From assembly GCA_016169945.1 (NCBI GenBank), contig JADLSH010000145.1, positions 3,471,501-3,535,500 on the forward strand: a DNA stretch of 64,000 bases, read 5' to 3'. A program made the position numbers and the translations under genes. The notes under the pieces were generated by a model. The model was not told where the DNA came from. It saw only the letters and a list, made by a program, of their open reading frames with translations, and ran no database searches. Origin of the DNA: Trachythela sp. YZ-2020. Lineage: Eukaryota; Cnidaria; Anthozoa; Malacalcyonacea; Clavulariidae. Below are positions 50,101 through 60,400 of this stretch, piece by piece (positions within the stretch are counted from its first letter, which is position 1; each line of letters begins with the position of its first letter).

Positions 50101-53100
50101 TGAAGGTTTTAAGGAAAAGTGGTTGTACAGAGATTTGAACCCTCAACATCCGAATCACAGGAAGTTGTAGGCGCACGCCCTTAACCACTGAGCTACGAAG
50201 AAACACATTGCAAGATTTGTGCAAAAACACTTCTTATACTGGAGAATGATTATTTATTATTGTGCATGTCAGTGCTAGACTAGACGGGGCACCGCACTTC
50301 AGCACTATATCTGGTTAAAGACATATTTAAATATCAAAATCAAAATTATATCAAAATCAAAATGTCAAATGGATAATGTAAAAGATCTTTATATAATTAC
50401 GTCACCAGTGACAAGATAAAGGAGACGTACTTTCTAGAAGCCCAGGGTGTATATTCTTGTAACAAATGCCTTACACCCTACGATCATTCACAACATTGTT
50501 GGGTCAATAAGGGATGCTGACATGTACATGTACAAGTTTAGGACGTAGTTTACGTCTGTAAATGTTGACACTTCCGGAGTCTACGTCTGTAAATGTTGAC
50601 ACTTCCGTAGTTTACGTCTGTAAATGTTTACACTTCCGGAGTTTACGCCTGTAAATGGTTACACTTCTGGAGTTTACGTCTGTAAATGTTTAAACTTCCG
50701 GAATTTACGTCTGTAAATTGTTACACTTCCGGGGCCGGTTGTTCAAAAGCCGGTTAACGCTAACCCCGGGTTAAATTTTAATCTGCTGTTCTGGTTTGTA
50801 TACTTCTGCATGTTTGTTTATTTCAAAACTTTATAAACAAAAACTTCTATCGCCCAGTACAAGCTTGATAGGAAAAAGTATTCATATTAATATAACCGAT
50901 GTCGGGAAACTTGTATGAAAGTTACCACTAACCCAGGGTTAAAGGGCTTATGCAGCGAAAATTTGGTTCGTGTGAAACTCTATTATTAAAGAGAACTTTT
51001 GAAGTTATGAAGATTGACGTTTGGAGCTTTTCCATATCCCACTTCGTTCTTGAGATATTAAGATGTGTTTGATATGTAAATAACATCACTGTGACATCAC
51101 ACTGCATAATGAATTGTTGGAAAATCACGAATATCTTTAGTGAAATAATTGAATTAAATCACTTGAAACTCTGCATGTGTGGTGTCCTGCGATAGGCAGA
51201 AACAAATGACAGTTTAAAGGCGATTGATTAAATAATCTCAGAGGTATTCGTGATTTTCCAACAATTCATTATGCAGTGTGATGTCACAGTGATGTTATTT
51301 ACATATCAAACACATCTTAATATCTCAAGAACGAAGTGGGATATGGAAAAGCTCCAAACGTCAATCTTCATAACTTCAAAAGTTCTCTTTAATAAGAGAG
51401 TTTCACTCGAACCAAATTTTCGCTGCATAAGCCCTTTAAGTTAAGCGGCTTCTGAACAACCGGCCCCCGGAGTTTACGTCTGTAAATAGTTACACTTCTG
51501 GGGCCGGTTGTTCAAAAGTCGGTTAACTTAACCCTGGGTTAGTGGTAACTTTCATACAAGTTTCCCGACATCGGTTACATTAATATGAATACTTTTTCCT
51601 ATCAACCTTGTACTGGGCGATAGAAGTTTTTGTTTATAAAGTTATGAAATAAACAAACATGCAGAAGTATACAAACCAGAACAGCAGATTAAAATTTAAC
51701 CCGGGGTTAGCGTTAACCGGCTTTTGAACAACCGGCTCCCGGAGTTTACGCCTGTAAATGTTTACACTTCCGGAGTTTACGTCTGTAAAAGCTTTACGTC
51801 CGTAATTACACCTTGCAGTATTGCAATGTATTTACGGGTGCGCATGCGCGGACAGCAGACACAAAAATGACTGTATAGGTGGACAGCAATAATAGTCGCA
51901 ACTTTATCATACCCGTTCACTCTAGTTACTGTATATATGCCGCTTATATTATATGTTTAATTAAAGACTTGAAAGCGACTTCTGCCATGCTCACCCAGGT
52001 ACTTAACAATGATTGTATTATATTTTTTGTAGTCGCCTGCACTGCAGTACTTGTACTACCTTAATCAAATTGCTGTCGCCATGTCACCATTGAGCAACAA
52101 TTCACTGTTCCTTAACTACAACCAAAATCCATTCCCAGAGTTCTTTGCGAAAGGATTGAATGTCACATTATCTACTGATGATCCGTTGATATTTCACTAC
52201 ACTCAGGTCAGTAGGTTACAGTTAGATTTGAAGGTTGGCATAATACTACGGTTTATTAAGCCTTCGCCAATCTATACCAATACTTCATGTAACCCTGTCA
52301 TATAGCGCCTAGTACAAGGTTGCCATATACATGTGTATTTTGGTACATTAAATACTTATTTTTACAGTCTATTAACTTCTATATCACGAGCTATGATTAA
52401 TAATCTCTCGAGTCCATACTATATATTGTTATTTTTCAGCAACCGTTAATTGAGGAATACAGTATCGCAGCACAAGTTTTCAAACTGAGTGGAACAGATA
52501 TATCTGAAGTAGCCAAGAACAGTGTCTTGATGTGTGGGTTTGAAGATGAGGTAATGATACAGGATACTTAGACTTGTCCAAGGGCGGGGGTGCCAAGTTC
52601 CTTATCAAATCCACGTTTGGAGGGCTTATAAAGTCCAGTAGCTATTTTATTATTTGTGAAGAAATATTCAGTCAGATTGGCAGTCCGCAATGCCTGTTTC
52701 TCCAGAACACGCCGTAGTGCGTAGTTCTCTCAGTGATGATGCACCCTGCCATAGTCCCCCGCTCCATGACCAGTGGCCACTCAACTACTTCAGCCCTAGG
52801 CGTTCAGCAGCCTATTCCTATCAGATCAAGTTTGATACAACCATGATATTTTAATGAAGTCATGTAAACGAAGAAAAGCGAGATTTCACTTCAGACTGCA
52901 GTTTGAATATTATATTCTCATGTTTTCCACCCCCCCCCCCCCCCCTCTCACTTAACATTAGTAATTTCCTTTCAACCAATTTATTTTAGTACAAACGTTA
53001 CTGGCTCGGAAAAGATTACGACAAAGAAGGCTTGGCTGGTAATGATATAGCTAAAAGCAATGTTCCAAACACAAGAGCTGCATATCGTTATGAAACCTTG

Positions 53101-53169
53101 GTTCAAGAGCTCACATATATTTGTAATATTGTGAAGAATGCCGCTGATGATGACGACGGTGATGATTGA
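35194..53169 (+). CDS. AMPD: AMP deaminase (complete, 14 coding exons)
   Basis: Coding exons 35194-35502, 42100-42292, 43049-43289, 43906-44035, 44445-44576, 44966-45028, 45163-45217, 45959-46199, 47476-47602, 48067-48230, 49469-49589, 52033-52206, 52440-52550, 52990-53169 (stop TGA). All introns are GT-AG and phases match, giving 746 aa, in the usual range for animal AMPD. The enzyme deaminates AMP to IMP in the cytosol (purine nucleotide cycle, adenylate balance). Active-site motifs are intact: [10 protein letters not shown] (zinc His pair ~295/297), RPHCGEAGS (~562-570; His and Glu), SPLSNNSLF (~610-618) and LSTDDP (~638-643; metal/catalytic Asp). The first exon is basic, Lys/Gln-rich and poorly conserved, then joins via [11 protein letters not shown] to the conserved [17 protein letters not shown] block. 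The start is the ATG at 35194; the open frame reaches upstream only to a GTG next to the acceptor AG at 35165-35166. A short Asp-rich tail ends the protein. Similarity is spread over AMPD2/AMPD3, so no paralogue is assigned. Confidence 0.96.
36395..36980. mobile_element. TIR element with internal tandem repeats, AMP deaminase intron 1
   Basis: TACCGTAAACCTCCGACTAT at the left end is mirrored by ATAGTCGGAGGTTTACGGTA at the right. Inside, a unit of about 74 bases containing ACGGGGGAGCTTATATTCGG is repeated three to four times. Similar GGGCTTATATTCGG repeats are, from memory, common in marine invertebrates. Possible TA target duplication. Non-coding. Confidence 0.75.
37446..40585 (-). mobile_element. 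Degraded CR1-type LINE with ORF1 esterase, endonuclease and reverse transcriptase remnants, AMP deaminase intron 1
   Basis: Minus strand, from the 5' side: 40560-40193 encodes an SGNH-esterase ORF1 remnant ([37 protein letters not shown]). About 39985-39580 encodes the endonuclease pieces [10 protein letters not shown] and [14 protein letters not shown]. 39559-38960 encodes a linker and first RT block ([15 protein letters not shown]). 38597-38208 encodes [19 protein letters not shown] and the catalytic box FADD. 38153-37677 encodes the thumb and C-terminus ([25 protein letters not shown]). Frameshifts and stops separate the blocks and most of the endonuclease is gone. The 3' end has an (ATA)n tail near 37446. 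Not active. Confidence 0.88.
39448..39942. repeat. ~250-bp tandem duplication inside the intron-1 LINE
   Basis: CCTTATTGCATTGATTTATC occurs near 39449 and again near 39699; CATCTATACCCACTTCATGG recurs likewise. The two copies are nearly identical except for an insertion-like patch near 39870-39890 that repeats GATCATAGCC. It duplicates the endonuclease/linker junction of the LINE. Confidence 0.85.
40591..40700. mobile_element. 110-bp foldback MITE
   Basis: GTTATTTACCGG and GGTCCGGATGAG at the left are mirrored by CTCATCCGGACC and CCGGTAAATAAC at the right; the interior AACTGTGCC/GGCACAGTT also pairs. It sits at the 5' limit of the LINE's ORF1 remnant and may have interrupted it. Confidence 0.75.
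42700..42748. repeat. Short tandem duplication in AMP deaminase intron 2
   Basis: GCCGCCATGTCATACGTACG occurs twice in a row. Next to it, on the minus strand (42708-42421), is an unassigned frame of 95 codons that runs through a poly-G tract; I do not regard it as a gene. Confidence 0.8.
46889..47429. mobile_element. Harbinger-like MITE with TTA target duplication, AMP deaminase intron 8
   Basis: Ends AGGCCCGATCAAACGAGAAC and the exact complement, flanked by TTA (46886-46888, 47430-47432). CGCAAGTCATCGCAAGT-type repeats fill the right ~200 bases and appear inverted near the left end. Same plan as the element at 18671-19033: 3-bp TWA duplication, short TIR, subterminal repeat arrays. It ends 46 bases before exon 9. 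Confidence 0.8.
47897..48023. repeat. Dispersed repeat R1, copy 4 (palindromic form), AMP deaminase intron 9
   Basis: AACAAGAACTTCGACGTTTC and the mirror CGAAACGTCGAAGTTCTTGT flank GGAAGTTAGAAGG. It continues with ATATTTTTCAGGCTGTTTGA and CTACAAACCCTCAAGTA, which matches the complement of copy 1. It ends about 40 bases before the exon 10 acceptor. Confidence 0.7.
48308..49069. mobile_element. Mutator-like TIR element with 9-bp target duplication, AMP deaminase intron 10
   Basis: Ends CTACCTCCTCC followed by AGGC are inverted; GCAACAAGA flanks both sides exactly (48299-48307, 49070-49078). A 9-bp duplication points to a MULE-like transposon. 762 bases. It contains one short open frame (48431-48583) with a CPNCH motif but no transposase, so it must have been moved by another element. 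Confidence 0.75.
48431..48583 (+). CDS. Small 50-aa ORF with a CPNCH motif inside the Mutator-like element
   Basis: ATG-to-TGA frame of 50 codons, beginning [11 protein letters not shown], with a charged middle ([12 protein letters not shown]) and ending [14 protein letters not shown]. The C-x-x-C-H arrangement after a hydrophobic pair resembles the start of HNH-nuclease or zinc-ribbon domains (VLCPNCH is common in HNH proteins), but the rest of such a domain is missing, so it is a fragment or a chance match. It is carried within a transposon and lies in an intron on the same strand as AMP deaminase. No function is assigned. Confidence 0.35.
   Translation: MAEAIHHLFDYNRPEKEFVNDSYERRLLQKVKEGGEVLCPNCHATDGKNK
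49850..49873. repeat. (GTTC)n microsatellite
   Basis: Five to six TTCG/TTTG tetramers in AMP deaminase intron 11. Confidence 0.8.
50121..50205 (-). mobile_element. tRNA-like sequence, probably a tRNA-derived SINE or tRNA pseudogene
   Basis: On the minus strand it reads GTAGCTCAGTGGTTAAGGGC (A-box) and, about 50 bases later, GAGGGTTCAAATCTC (B-box). Spacing fits a tRNA, but the acceptor ends do not pair well and the anticodon arm is unclear. A working tRNA is therefore unlikely; a SINE head or a pseudogene fits better. Confidence 0.5.
50731..51466. mobile_element. MITE J (GGCCGGTTGTTCAAAAG family) in the minisatellite
   Basis: Tips GGGCCGGTTGTTCAAAAGCC and, inverted, GAACAACCGGCCC. Without the inserted element L (50943-51435) it is about 240 bases and matches MITE K in reverse orientation. 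Non-coding. Confidence 0.8.
50943..51435. mobile_element. Element L: TTAA-type (piggyBac-like) MITE inserted in MITE J
   Basis: Near-perfect inverted repeat: AGGGCTTATGCAGCGAAAAT at both ends, arms about 190 bases. TTAA flanks both sides (50939-50942, 51436-51439); MITE K shows the empty site with one TTAA (GGGTTAAGTTAA, complement strand). The mirrored open frames inside the two arms are by-products of the palindrome. Confidence 0.85.
51501..51737. mobile_element. MITE K, same family as J in opposite orientation
   Basis: Tips GGGCCGGTTGTTCAAAAGTC and the mirror GACTTTTGAAC-type end; the body matches J reversed (shared GAAGTTTTTGTTTATAAAG). It lies in the same position of the 33-bp unit as J, one unit away. 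Confidence 0.8.
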
Positions 53170-53389
53170 ACTGCTTAGTACTTACAGTATATGGCATGTG
53201 TAGTTAAGAGTGTTTCCAATCTCTGATTTTAAATACACGAGTATAGACGATGTGTGTGTTATACTGTAGTGTGTTATACTGTAGTGTGGTTTATTATTAT
53301 TATTGCACAACAAAGACTATATTCGACATGAGATATTAGTCTAATGTTGAATGAGTGTAGCACCTGTAAGGTTAGATATTGTCAAGTTC

Positions 53390-53395
53390 AATAAA
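53390..53395 (+). terminator. Poly(A) signal AATAAA of AMP deaminase
   Basis: First AATAAA after the AMP deaminase stop codon, 221 bases downstream, followed by a GT-containing stretch. It predicts a 3' UTR of roughly 240 bases and separates the gene from the LINE fragment that starts near 53600. Confidence 0.6.
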
Positions 53396-53599
53396 GGTTG
53401 CAAATCATTGCTGTTTCTTTGGCAGTTTCATTATTTACTACATTGCTTATACTGAAGTAATGTCAATGAACATCTTCTGTTTTATAAAGCACCGTGTTTA
53501 TACATTCTGCCAAGCGCTCGATAGTCTCTTCGAAAAATGTAGAATGAAAATATTTTGGTTGGTGATATATAATATGAACGTTATTTTTCATTGAACGTA

Positions 53600-54610
53600 T
53601 GCTAAAAGTTTTGTCTTCAGTTCTACGTTAATTTGTCAAACATAGCGCTATTTTTTAATCGCAATCTTGTATGCAGAATAGAAGGGTATCTCAAACCAAC
53701 TTCAAAGAGTTTTGATCTGGTCCCTCGTGATAGTAGTCTGTAGACTTTTGATTTAAAGTTGCTTAAAAGGAAAACGAATTTCTAATATCAATGGGAAGTG
53801 AATTCTATGCACGAATGGCCGAAGGGAAAAATGAATTTTGGAATCTGGAAGTTGTACAAGACATTAACTAAACATCGTCTCTGTTACGAAGTGAATAACT
53901 GGTTCTATGAGCAACTGGACAAGGTAGCAGAGACGAGAGATAATTTGGTACTAAGTTATTCATCATTTGTAAAAAATGGAGATTTTATGTATATAGCGTC
54001 TAGTTTTTAACAAATCCCAAGATAGTTCCTCTAACAAGGACTGACGAGTGGTGCATTTAATAGCACCAGTTACTAGACGGGCAGCTTCATACTGTATGCT
54101 CTCAAGAACAGCAGCAGATGCTTGTGTACACCCATCCCAGATAAAATCGGAGTATTCCATTAGCGGTCTAACTAACGTCAGATACATAGTGTTCAATGTT
54201 GATCTTTTTAACAAAAACTTTAAGCCTTTCAACAAATTTAATCTTTTTAGTGCTTTTTCATAAATTATGCTAATATTTTATGCCAACATATGTCATTCGA
54301 CAAATTTATACCTAGATGACAGTGAGTAATAACATCGGGAATAATTTCATTATTAAGAAGTGGAGGGTGAGGGGGACTTTTCTTTTTTTACTGAGAACGA
54401 GACTTAGAGACATTCATAGGAAAGCCTCCAATTGAATATCATCAACCATATCATTAATATAAAGTAAGAACAGCAGAGGGCGGAGAACACTTCCTTGAGG
54501 TACACCAGCTCTTTTCCATTCTGAATTAGTTCCCTCCAGAACAACTCGCTGATGACGTCCGGAAAGATAATTATGTAGCCAAAGGAGCGGAGGACCATCG
54601 AATCCTAAAT
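53600..54610 (-). mobile_element. 5'-truncated, internally deleted CR1-type LINE downstream of AMP deaminase
   Basis: On the minus strand, about 54600-54420 encodes LLWLHNYLSGRHQRVVLEG and AGVPQGSVLRPLLFLLYIN. The catalytic YADD region is deleted; about 54350-53963 resumes with HLGINLSND, TLVRPLMEYSDFIWDGC and QYEAARLVTGAI. Past 53960 the frame shifts but NFKSKVYRLLSRG and VGLRYPSILHTRLR can be read, the usual 3' end of this LINE group. It starts about 200 bases after the AMP deaminase poly(A) signal. Confidence 0.85.
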
Positions 54611-54925
54611 AATTCCGTTATTGTACAGTTTTTCTGAATATTTTTTCACAAAATTTGATTTTGTATAAAACCTTTAAAAAAATACTTTGCAAAATGACAT
54701 TCGCGCATGCGCATAACGCACGAAACCGTCCATGACATGCATTTTGTTACATTTTAATAACTTTGAACTCCGCCATGCTCGCATTGATCGGGTTTAATTA
54801 GCCGGACGGAATTAGTACCCTCGCCACGCGCTTCGCGCGTGCTCGGGGACTATGTATAGTATATGCCGACTAGGATGGGAAAGAAAAAATGCCAAAGCAA
54901 AACTAATGTTCAAAGTGTTGAATAA

Positions 54926-55102
54926 AGCCCATTCTCCACTAGACGAATTTGTTCTCGGGACGCGAAGCGAAAATTCATTTCGGCAACCTGATTGGTTGCC
55001 GAAAAATTCTCGCGGCGAATTTTTTCACTAGCCAATCACGTTGCTGAAATTTGGTTTTCACTTCGCATCGCGCGAACTAATTCGCCTAGTGGAAAACGGG
55101 CA
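54926..55102. mobile_element. MITE of 177 bp
   Basis: GCCCATTCTCCACTAGACGA and the mirrored TTCGCCTAGTGGAAAACGGGC are imperfect TIRs; inside are GCGAAGCGAAAA/TTTTCACTTCGC pairs and a GGCAACC/GGTTGCC hairpin. It resembles the other Gly-Cyt-tipped MITEs in plan, but no target duplication is evident. Confidence 0.65.
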
Positions 55103-56930
55103 TGTATAAGTTAGTGATTTTGAGTCAGCCACCCATATTCTGTAATATTTGAGTAAAAAAGGAGGAAAAAGTATTAAATTAAAAAAAAAAGTTTTCCAAT
55201 CCTTCCTTATTGTTTGTGCTAATGTTTTTCCAGATTGCCTTAATGTTTTTAGAAGTTCATATCTTCATCTTTCGGTCAGGTTCATATCTGAAAGATGAAA
55301 AATGCTATATGAATGAATTCACACTTTAGCGAAGTAAGTTTACGATGTCTTTGTGCTTAGTAAATTGTACAGCCCCTTACAAAGCCTCTCAATTTTTTCT
55401 GAAACTTAACCTTTGAACTAATTTAACACAAATTAACAATAATTAACAATAATACAAACTTTCTATATATTCATTTTTCTTAAACACGCTGGTTTACATA
55501 CTACAAACTCTCAAAAATCCTGTTCGAAAGGATGTCTGAAAAATCCTGTTCGAAAGATGTATTTTAAATAAAATATACTAAATAAACTAGCCTTTTTATG
55601 ATTCTTCTCGACTTTTTTGTGAAAAAACATTTGTTTATTGCAAATCCGGTTTTGTCAGCGCTTTAGCTCGGAGCAACTTCGGAGCAATCCTCTCCATGTG
55701 ATGTAATCCTAGCGTATTGAAGTATTGCAATCGACTATAACAATCAACAATTGCCTGGACGGCGGATTCACGCATTAGTTTATAGCAAATTAATCTGACC
55801 TTATATGGCGTGCGGTAATTAATTTCGCGATTTTTTGGCATTTCGATCTCTTTCACTTCAAATGCAAAATTCAAAATATAAAATAAATGCCTTTATATGA
55901 ATCCGTGTTTTGTTTCAATAATATTCCTTTTTATGAGCTACAATTTTTTTCAAGAATTTGCTATGACTAACTCGAAATTCTGAAACCTGTTCTGTAGAAT
56001 TGGGTTATTTTTACAATAATTATAAAAATTTTTAGATAAAATTTATGAACATGTATATAAATTAATTTGGATAAATAATATGAAAATTACAAAATAAAAT
56101 ATATTTTTAAAGAGGATAAACATAGCTATTCCTAAATGCGCTGTTGCAGAAGAATAACGTTAACTGATATTTTGACATAACAAGAACAAACGATCATTAA
56201 AAGAGGTCAAGGCGAAAAAACAAAAAGGTGGTCTTAAACTTTTTGGTCTTAAAACTTTGAATTAATTTTTTTTTTTTTTTAATTTTAAATCTTTTTATCC
56301 TTCCCTAAAAATATTACAGAAATTTAATAGACTCAAAATGATAGGAGAATGCATTCCTATGCGCCAAAATATGGCGTTTTGCAAAAAATGATAGGAGCAA
56401 ACTACCCATGAGAGTAAAAAGCTTTAATGTGTGCTGAAGAGAGCCTATCTATGATTTAGACCTAAAATATTTAGCTGGAGACAGAGAGTGTATAATTTAT
56501 ATAGGGTTTACAGTGAAATGAAAATATGGGGTATAGGAGTTCCAAGTATGAGTTGTGAATGTGGTGATGTATGATCACATATGGTATTTTTAGAGTTTGG
56601 ATTCACCTGTATTTAGTAGTACCTTTGATTGATTTTTGAATTTTTGAAGGATTTGATAAATATGTTTCCAGGAGAAGTAGATATAACTCGTGAAACATTC
56701 TAATTCAAATTAAGAGAGAATATTTGAATAGAAATTAAAAGAAACCTAAGGACATCTGAATGAAAAAAAATTTCTAAACAGTTTAAATTTAATATAATAA
56801 GATATGAAAAAAACAAAAGAAATAAAGTGCTTTGATGGAGATATGTATATAATACCTTAAGATGGGTCCTAAATCTCTTACAAATCTTTTTACCAAAAAA
56901 AAGAATATAACAAATCATAGTTACGAGATA
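55103..56930. other. No gene recognised
   Basis: Very AT-rich. ATCCTGTTCGAAAG is duplicated near 55516-55552. A 79-codon minus-strand frame at 55635-55874 is unassigned. Nothing else stands out. Confidence 0.45.
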
Positions 56931-56934
56931 TTTC

Positions 56935-57161
56935 GACAACTCTGTGCTTGCCACAGCCTCGCACAAATTATATGAAAAAAAGTTTCATGTTTGATGGAGC
57001 ATCAACATGGAACGCTTTACCCAAAGCTATTAGGGAAAGCAAATCTCTGTCATCTTTTGAGAAAAATTGCTACTCTACTAAGAAAGAATAGTATCAATAT
57101 ATTTTTATATGTAACGTTTTTATAGTAGCTATAGTTTCGTTTACTGTTAGTTAAAAAAAGT

Positions 57162-57195
<34 letters not shown>
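56935..57195 (+). mobile_element. 3' end of a CR1-type LINE
   Basis: The plus strand reads LCLPQPRTNYMKKSF, GASTWNALPKAIRES and LSSFEKNCY, the C-terminal signature of CR1-like elements (compare PRTEYLKRSF and AFLWNSLPG in the LINE at 22690-24280). It is followed by a short 3' UTR and a (TTGA)n tail at 57165-57194. Confidence 0.8.
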
Positions 57196-57281
57196 ATATC
57201 ACGGTCCAAAAGCTTTTTCTCAATGATTGTAGATAAACTGAAGCAAGGATAAACATTACACAAATATTTGATATAGGTGTT

Positions 57282-57287
57282 TTTATT
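57282..57287 (-). terminator. Poly(A) signal AATAAA of the epoxide hydrolase gene
   Basis: TTTATT on the plus strand (AATAAA on the minus strand) lies about 150 bases past the stop codon at 57436, the usual distance for a short 3' UTR. Confidence 0.5.
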
Positions 57288-57435
57288 TATAATTTCTATA
57301 GATTTTAAATCCCGCAATAGTGCTATTATAGTTACCCTTATTCATTTTAATTTCTTTGCCAGTTCAGAACGGCGATTAAATACCCCATGTGCGAGCATAC
57401 CTCAGAGATTTGTGTTCATTATTCTGTTCAATACT

Positions 57436-60400
57436 TCACGATGCCTGCAAGAATTCTCGGATAAAGTCATTTACAATCTGAGGTTCATCTTGCTGGACCC
57501 AGTGACTTGCACCACCAACAAATCTACATTATATGCAGTAAAAATATTACCACTTTCCAGGGGTGTATATAGTTACAGTACCAGTGGGGTTACTTTTCCC
57601 CACCCCCAATTTTGGAAGGGTCAATTTCTTTCCCTATATCCAGGAGTGGTCTGAAGAAAAAAATGATAATTGAAGACTGATCAGGAGTAGTGAATACTCA
57701 AGTTTTGAAGTTCGTTTCACCAGTGGAGGGGCTGAGGCCAATTGACATAGTCATGGTATTGGGTTTTGGGTAGCATTCTGGCTCCGGGGCCTTGCTTCCC
57801 CGGAAAAGTGTGAATTTTGGAAGTTCAGAGTGGCCATTTCCTGCATTTTTAGAGTCAAAGTCTTGCAAACAGAACAACAAAAAGTTGTGTGGTTGAAAGA
57901 AAATCTTACTTCTATGAATTTTAAGCTTATATTATTTTTCTTCCTTCCTTCCTCTACCTTTTCCTTCTTCCTCATTTCCTCTTTAGGGTCACTTTATTCC
58001 CCAAACCCCTGACTTTTTTCCCCACCCCAACGGGGGAGCAAATGGTAATAATATACACCCCTGGACTTTCGTTACCACCTTTGCTTGATGCTAAATTCTT
58101 GGTTAAACAACATGCTAATTCTAAGGCACGCTTAAACCAGTTCAACAGGTTGGTCCAACCTTGTTGGCTCTGTTTGAAAATTATGTTTGGTATGTTGGCT
58201 AATATTGGATCAGGTTTGATTTCATTCAAATTTGTCATCCAACATTGTTGGATCGACAATGTTGGACGATGTTAAACTGGTTTCTTCTAAAATCAGATCG
58301 AGAATGACTTATAACAAAACTTAGCTAATAGTATGTAATTGTTTTTATTTAACTTTTAGTTAGAGATATTATCTGTAACCTTTAATTGGAAGCATTCCAT
58401 TCATCTAAAATTCCTGCCAAAATATTGTTTTCTTTCAACTATACAGTATTAATAGTGAAGAGGAAAGATCCTAGGTTCGAGGTTGTGCTACGCCGTATTA
58501 TGAAGTAGAGATTTCAAATAAATTTCAACCAAAGAAGCACAAATACTGTACCTTATTGTGGAATTCTCAACAAAATTCGGTATGAAGTCCAAACATTTCT
58601 TAGTAAGAAAAGGATCTTGATCTCCCTAATAAAATAGACATTCATGTTCAGCTCCCTGGACAGAAACAAAAAAGTTTGAGTTATCAAGAGGAAAGGAAAT
58701 GGTGGTTGAGCCAAGAGACGTATTACGAAATGGTAATGAGAGAGAGAGAGAGAGAGAGTCTACTCAATCATATAGACTCTGACCAATTGTAAAAATTATA
58801 ACAATATGCGAGATATATGCGCAAGATTTTAAAATTGCGCTATATTACTATCTATTCAGCTGTTGCAAGTGACCTCACAACTTGGCTTCCGCTATTTTGG
58901 GTGGCAAATTCAAACTAATTAAAATGAAATCCAGCATGGATGACATATATAATACGTGTACGCCAACTTTCCTTAATAACTAGGGTTTTAGACATGCTAA
59001 AACGACAAAGTATACATCAAAATTTCCCTCGATGTTCAAGGATTCTAAGGAGATATAGCTTTTTTTATAACTCTCAGTATTTTCAAAGATATAGGCAAAA
59101 ACTGCATTTCGATGAAATCCACGATGCCAACCAAAAAAGGTTGATTACAAAAGTAGATCGCAAATAAAACAAATAAAGTCCCAAAGACAGTATAAATGAA
59201 AACTGTTGTTAAATTGTTAAATCCAGGACCAGCAAGGACAGTCAAAGACTGCAAAGATACAATAACTTTGGAATTTTAAACGCTACGAAGAATCGCGGAT
59301 AATTTTCAGAATAGCCAGACGACGAAAGACGACGAGTAAGTATATATTGTGTGCTTGGTATTGCCTATTGGCATGTATAGTATTTTTTTGTGGAATTGTA
59401 ACGAGTTAGGTCGCTCTATGACAACGTGGTTAATACATTTTAATTAAGCTTATTGGAACGTGTTTTGACAAATATATTTTCAATTTTTCTAAAGAAACAC
59501 TCAAAGCCAAGGCAAAATGCCAAAAACAAAAAGGCAAAATGGCAAATTCGTAAGGAACTGCTTCGCTTTTTTTCCATAATAGAATTTGATATATACAATT
59601 ATATTATATTATTATTATTATTATTATTATTATTAGAACAATATTTAAACAGGAATGCTCCGCTCACCGTAGTAATTTTCAGGGAGGTCCTGCATATATA
59701 TCATATACAAAGAATTAGAGATATATATAGAAAAGTAATATAGTGGAAAAATATATAGAAATGAGACTAAAACTGAAAGTCTATATTAAAAGTAATTTTA
59801 GCAACCGTTTAAAGGCAGTCAAACTAGTTGACTGCCGAACGTTAAGTTCCAAATTGTTCCAGTCAGTTACCGGGTGAAAGGCAAAACGTTGTTTGCCCCA
59901 GTTGGTACGTGCCAGAGGAAGATGAATATCCTGACGTCTGCGGGTGTTATAACTATGGACGTCGATGTTCTTTGACAGATTGAAATCCAAGTTAGTTAGC
60001 TTATTTAAACATTTAAAAACAGCGATACAACGATGATGGCAGCGGCGAACAGATAATGGTTTCCATCTTAGTTGCTCAAGGGCTTGAGATGCCGAGGAGT
60101 ACTTTGGTAAGTCCAATATAATCCGCGCGGAGTTATTTTGTAAAACTTGAAGATGTTCCATAAGGATCACGTTGTTTTTATCACCCCAGACTATAAGTCA
60201 GCATAGTCAAACAGAGGAAGAATAAGACTGTTATATTATGGTTAAACGAGCGTGTAATAGAATAGAATAGTTTATTAAAAATTACACTTTGCAGCTACAG
60301 AGCTGAATTGCGTGCAAAATACATAACGTATAGATTAAAATACAATTATTGGAGAATATTTACACGACTTTATCAACTCAATTTAAATCTATTTACAGTT

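Larger units (their letters stand above)
50546..51800. repeat. 33-bp minisatellite, interrupted twice by MITEs, AMP deaminase intron 11
   Basis: Units of GTTTACGTCTGTAAATG plus TTACACTTCCGGA. About six lie at 50546-50730, one at 51467-51500 between the two MITEs, and about two at 51738-51800. Units differ at a few positions. Confidence 0.88.

Noticed and set aside
50121..50205. A functional tRNA gene
   Set aside because: A- and B-boxes are present but the acceptor stem does not pair and no anticodon loop can be set with confidence.
50546..50730. 33-bp repeats that could be taken for a CRISPR array
   Set aside because: Units are head-to-tail with no spacers; this is a minisatellite in an animal gene intron.
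50928..51444. Two near-identical frames of 64-66 codons in opposite orientation
   Set aside because: By-product of the palindromic TTAA-type MITE L.
55635..55874. 79-codon minus-strand frame
   Set aside because: No recognisable domain and no exon context; it lies between the LINE and MITE remnants.
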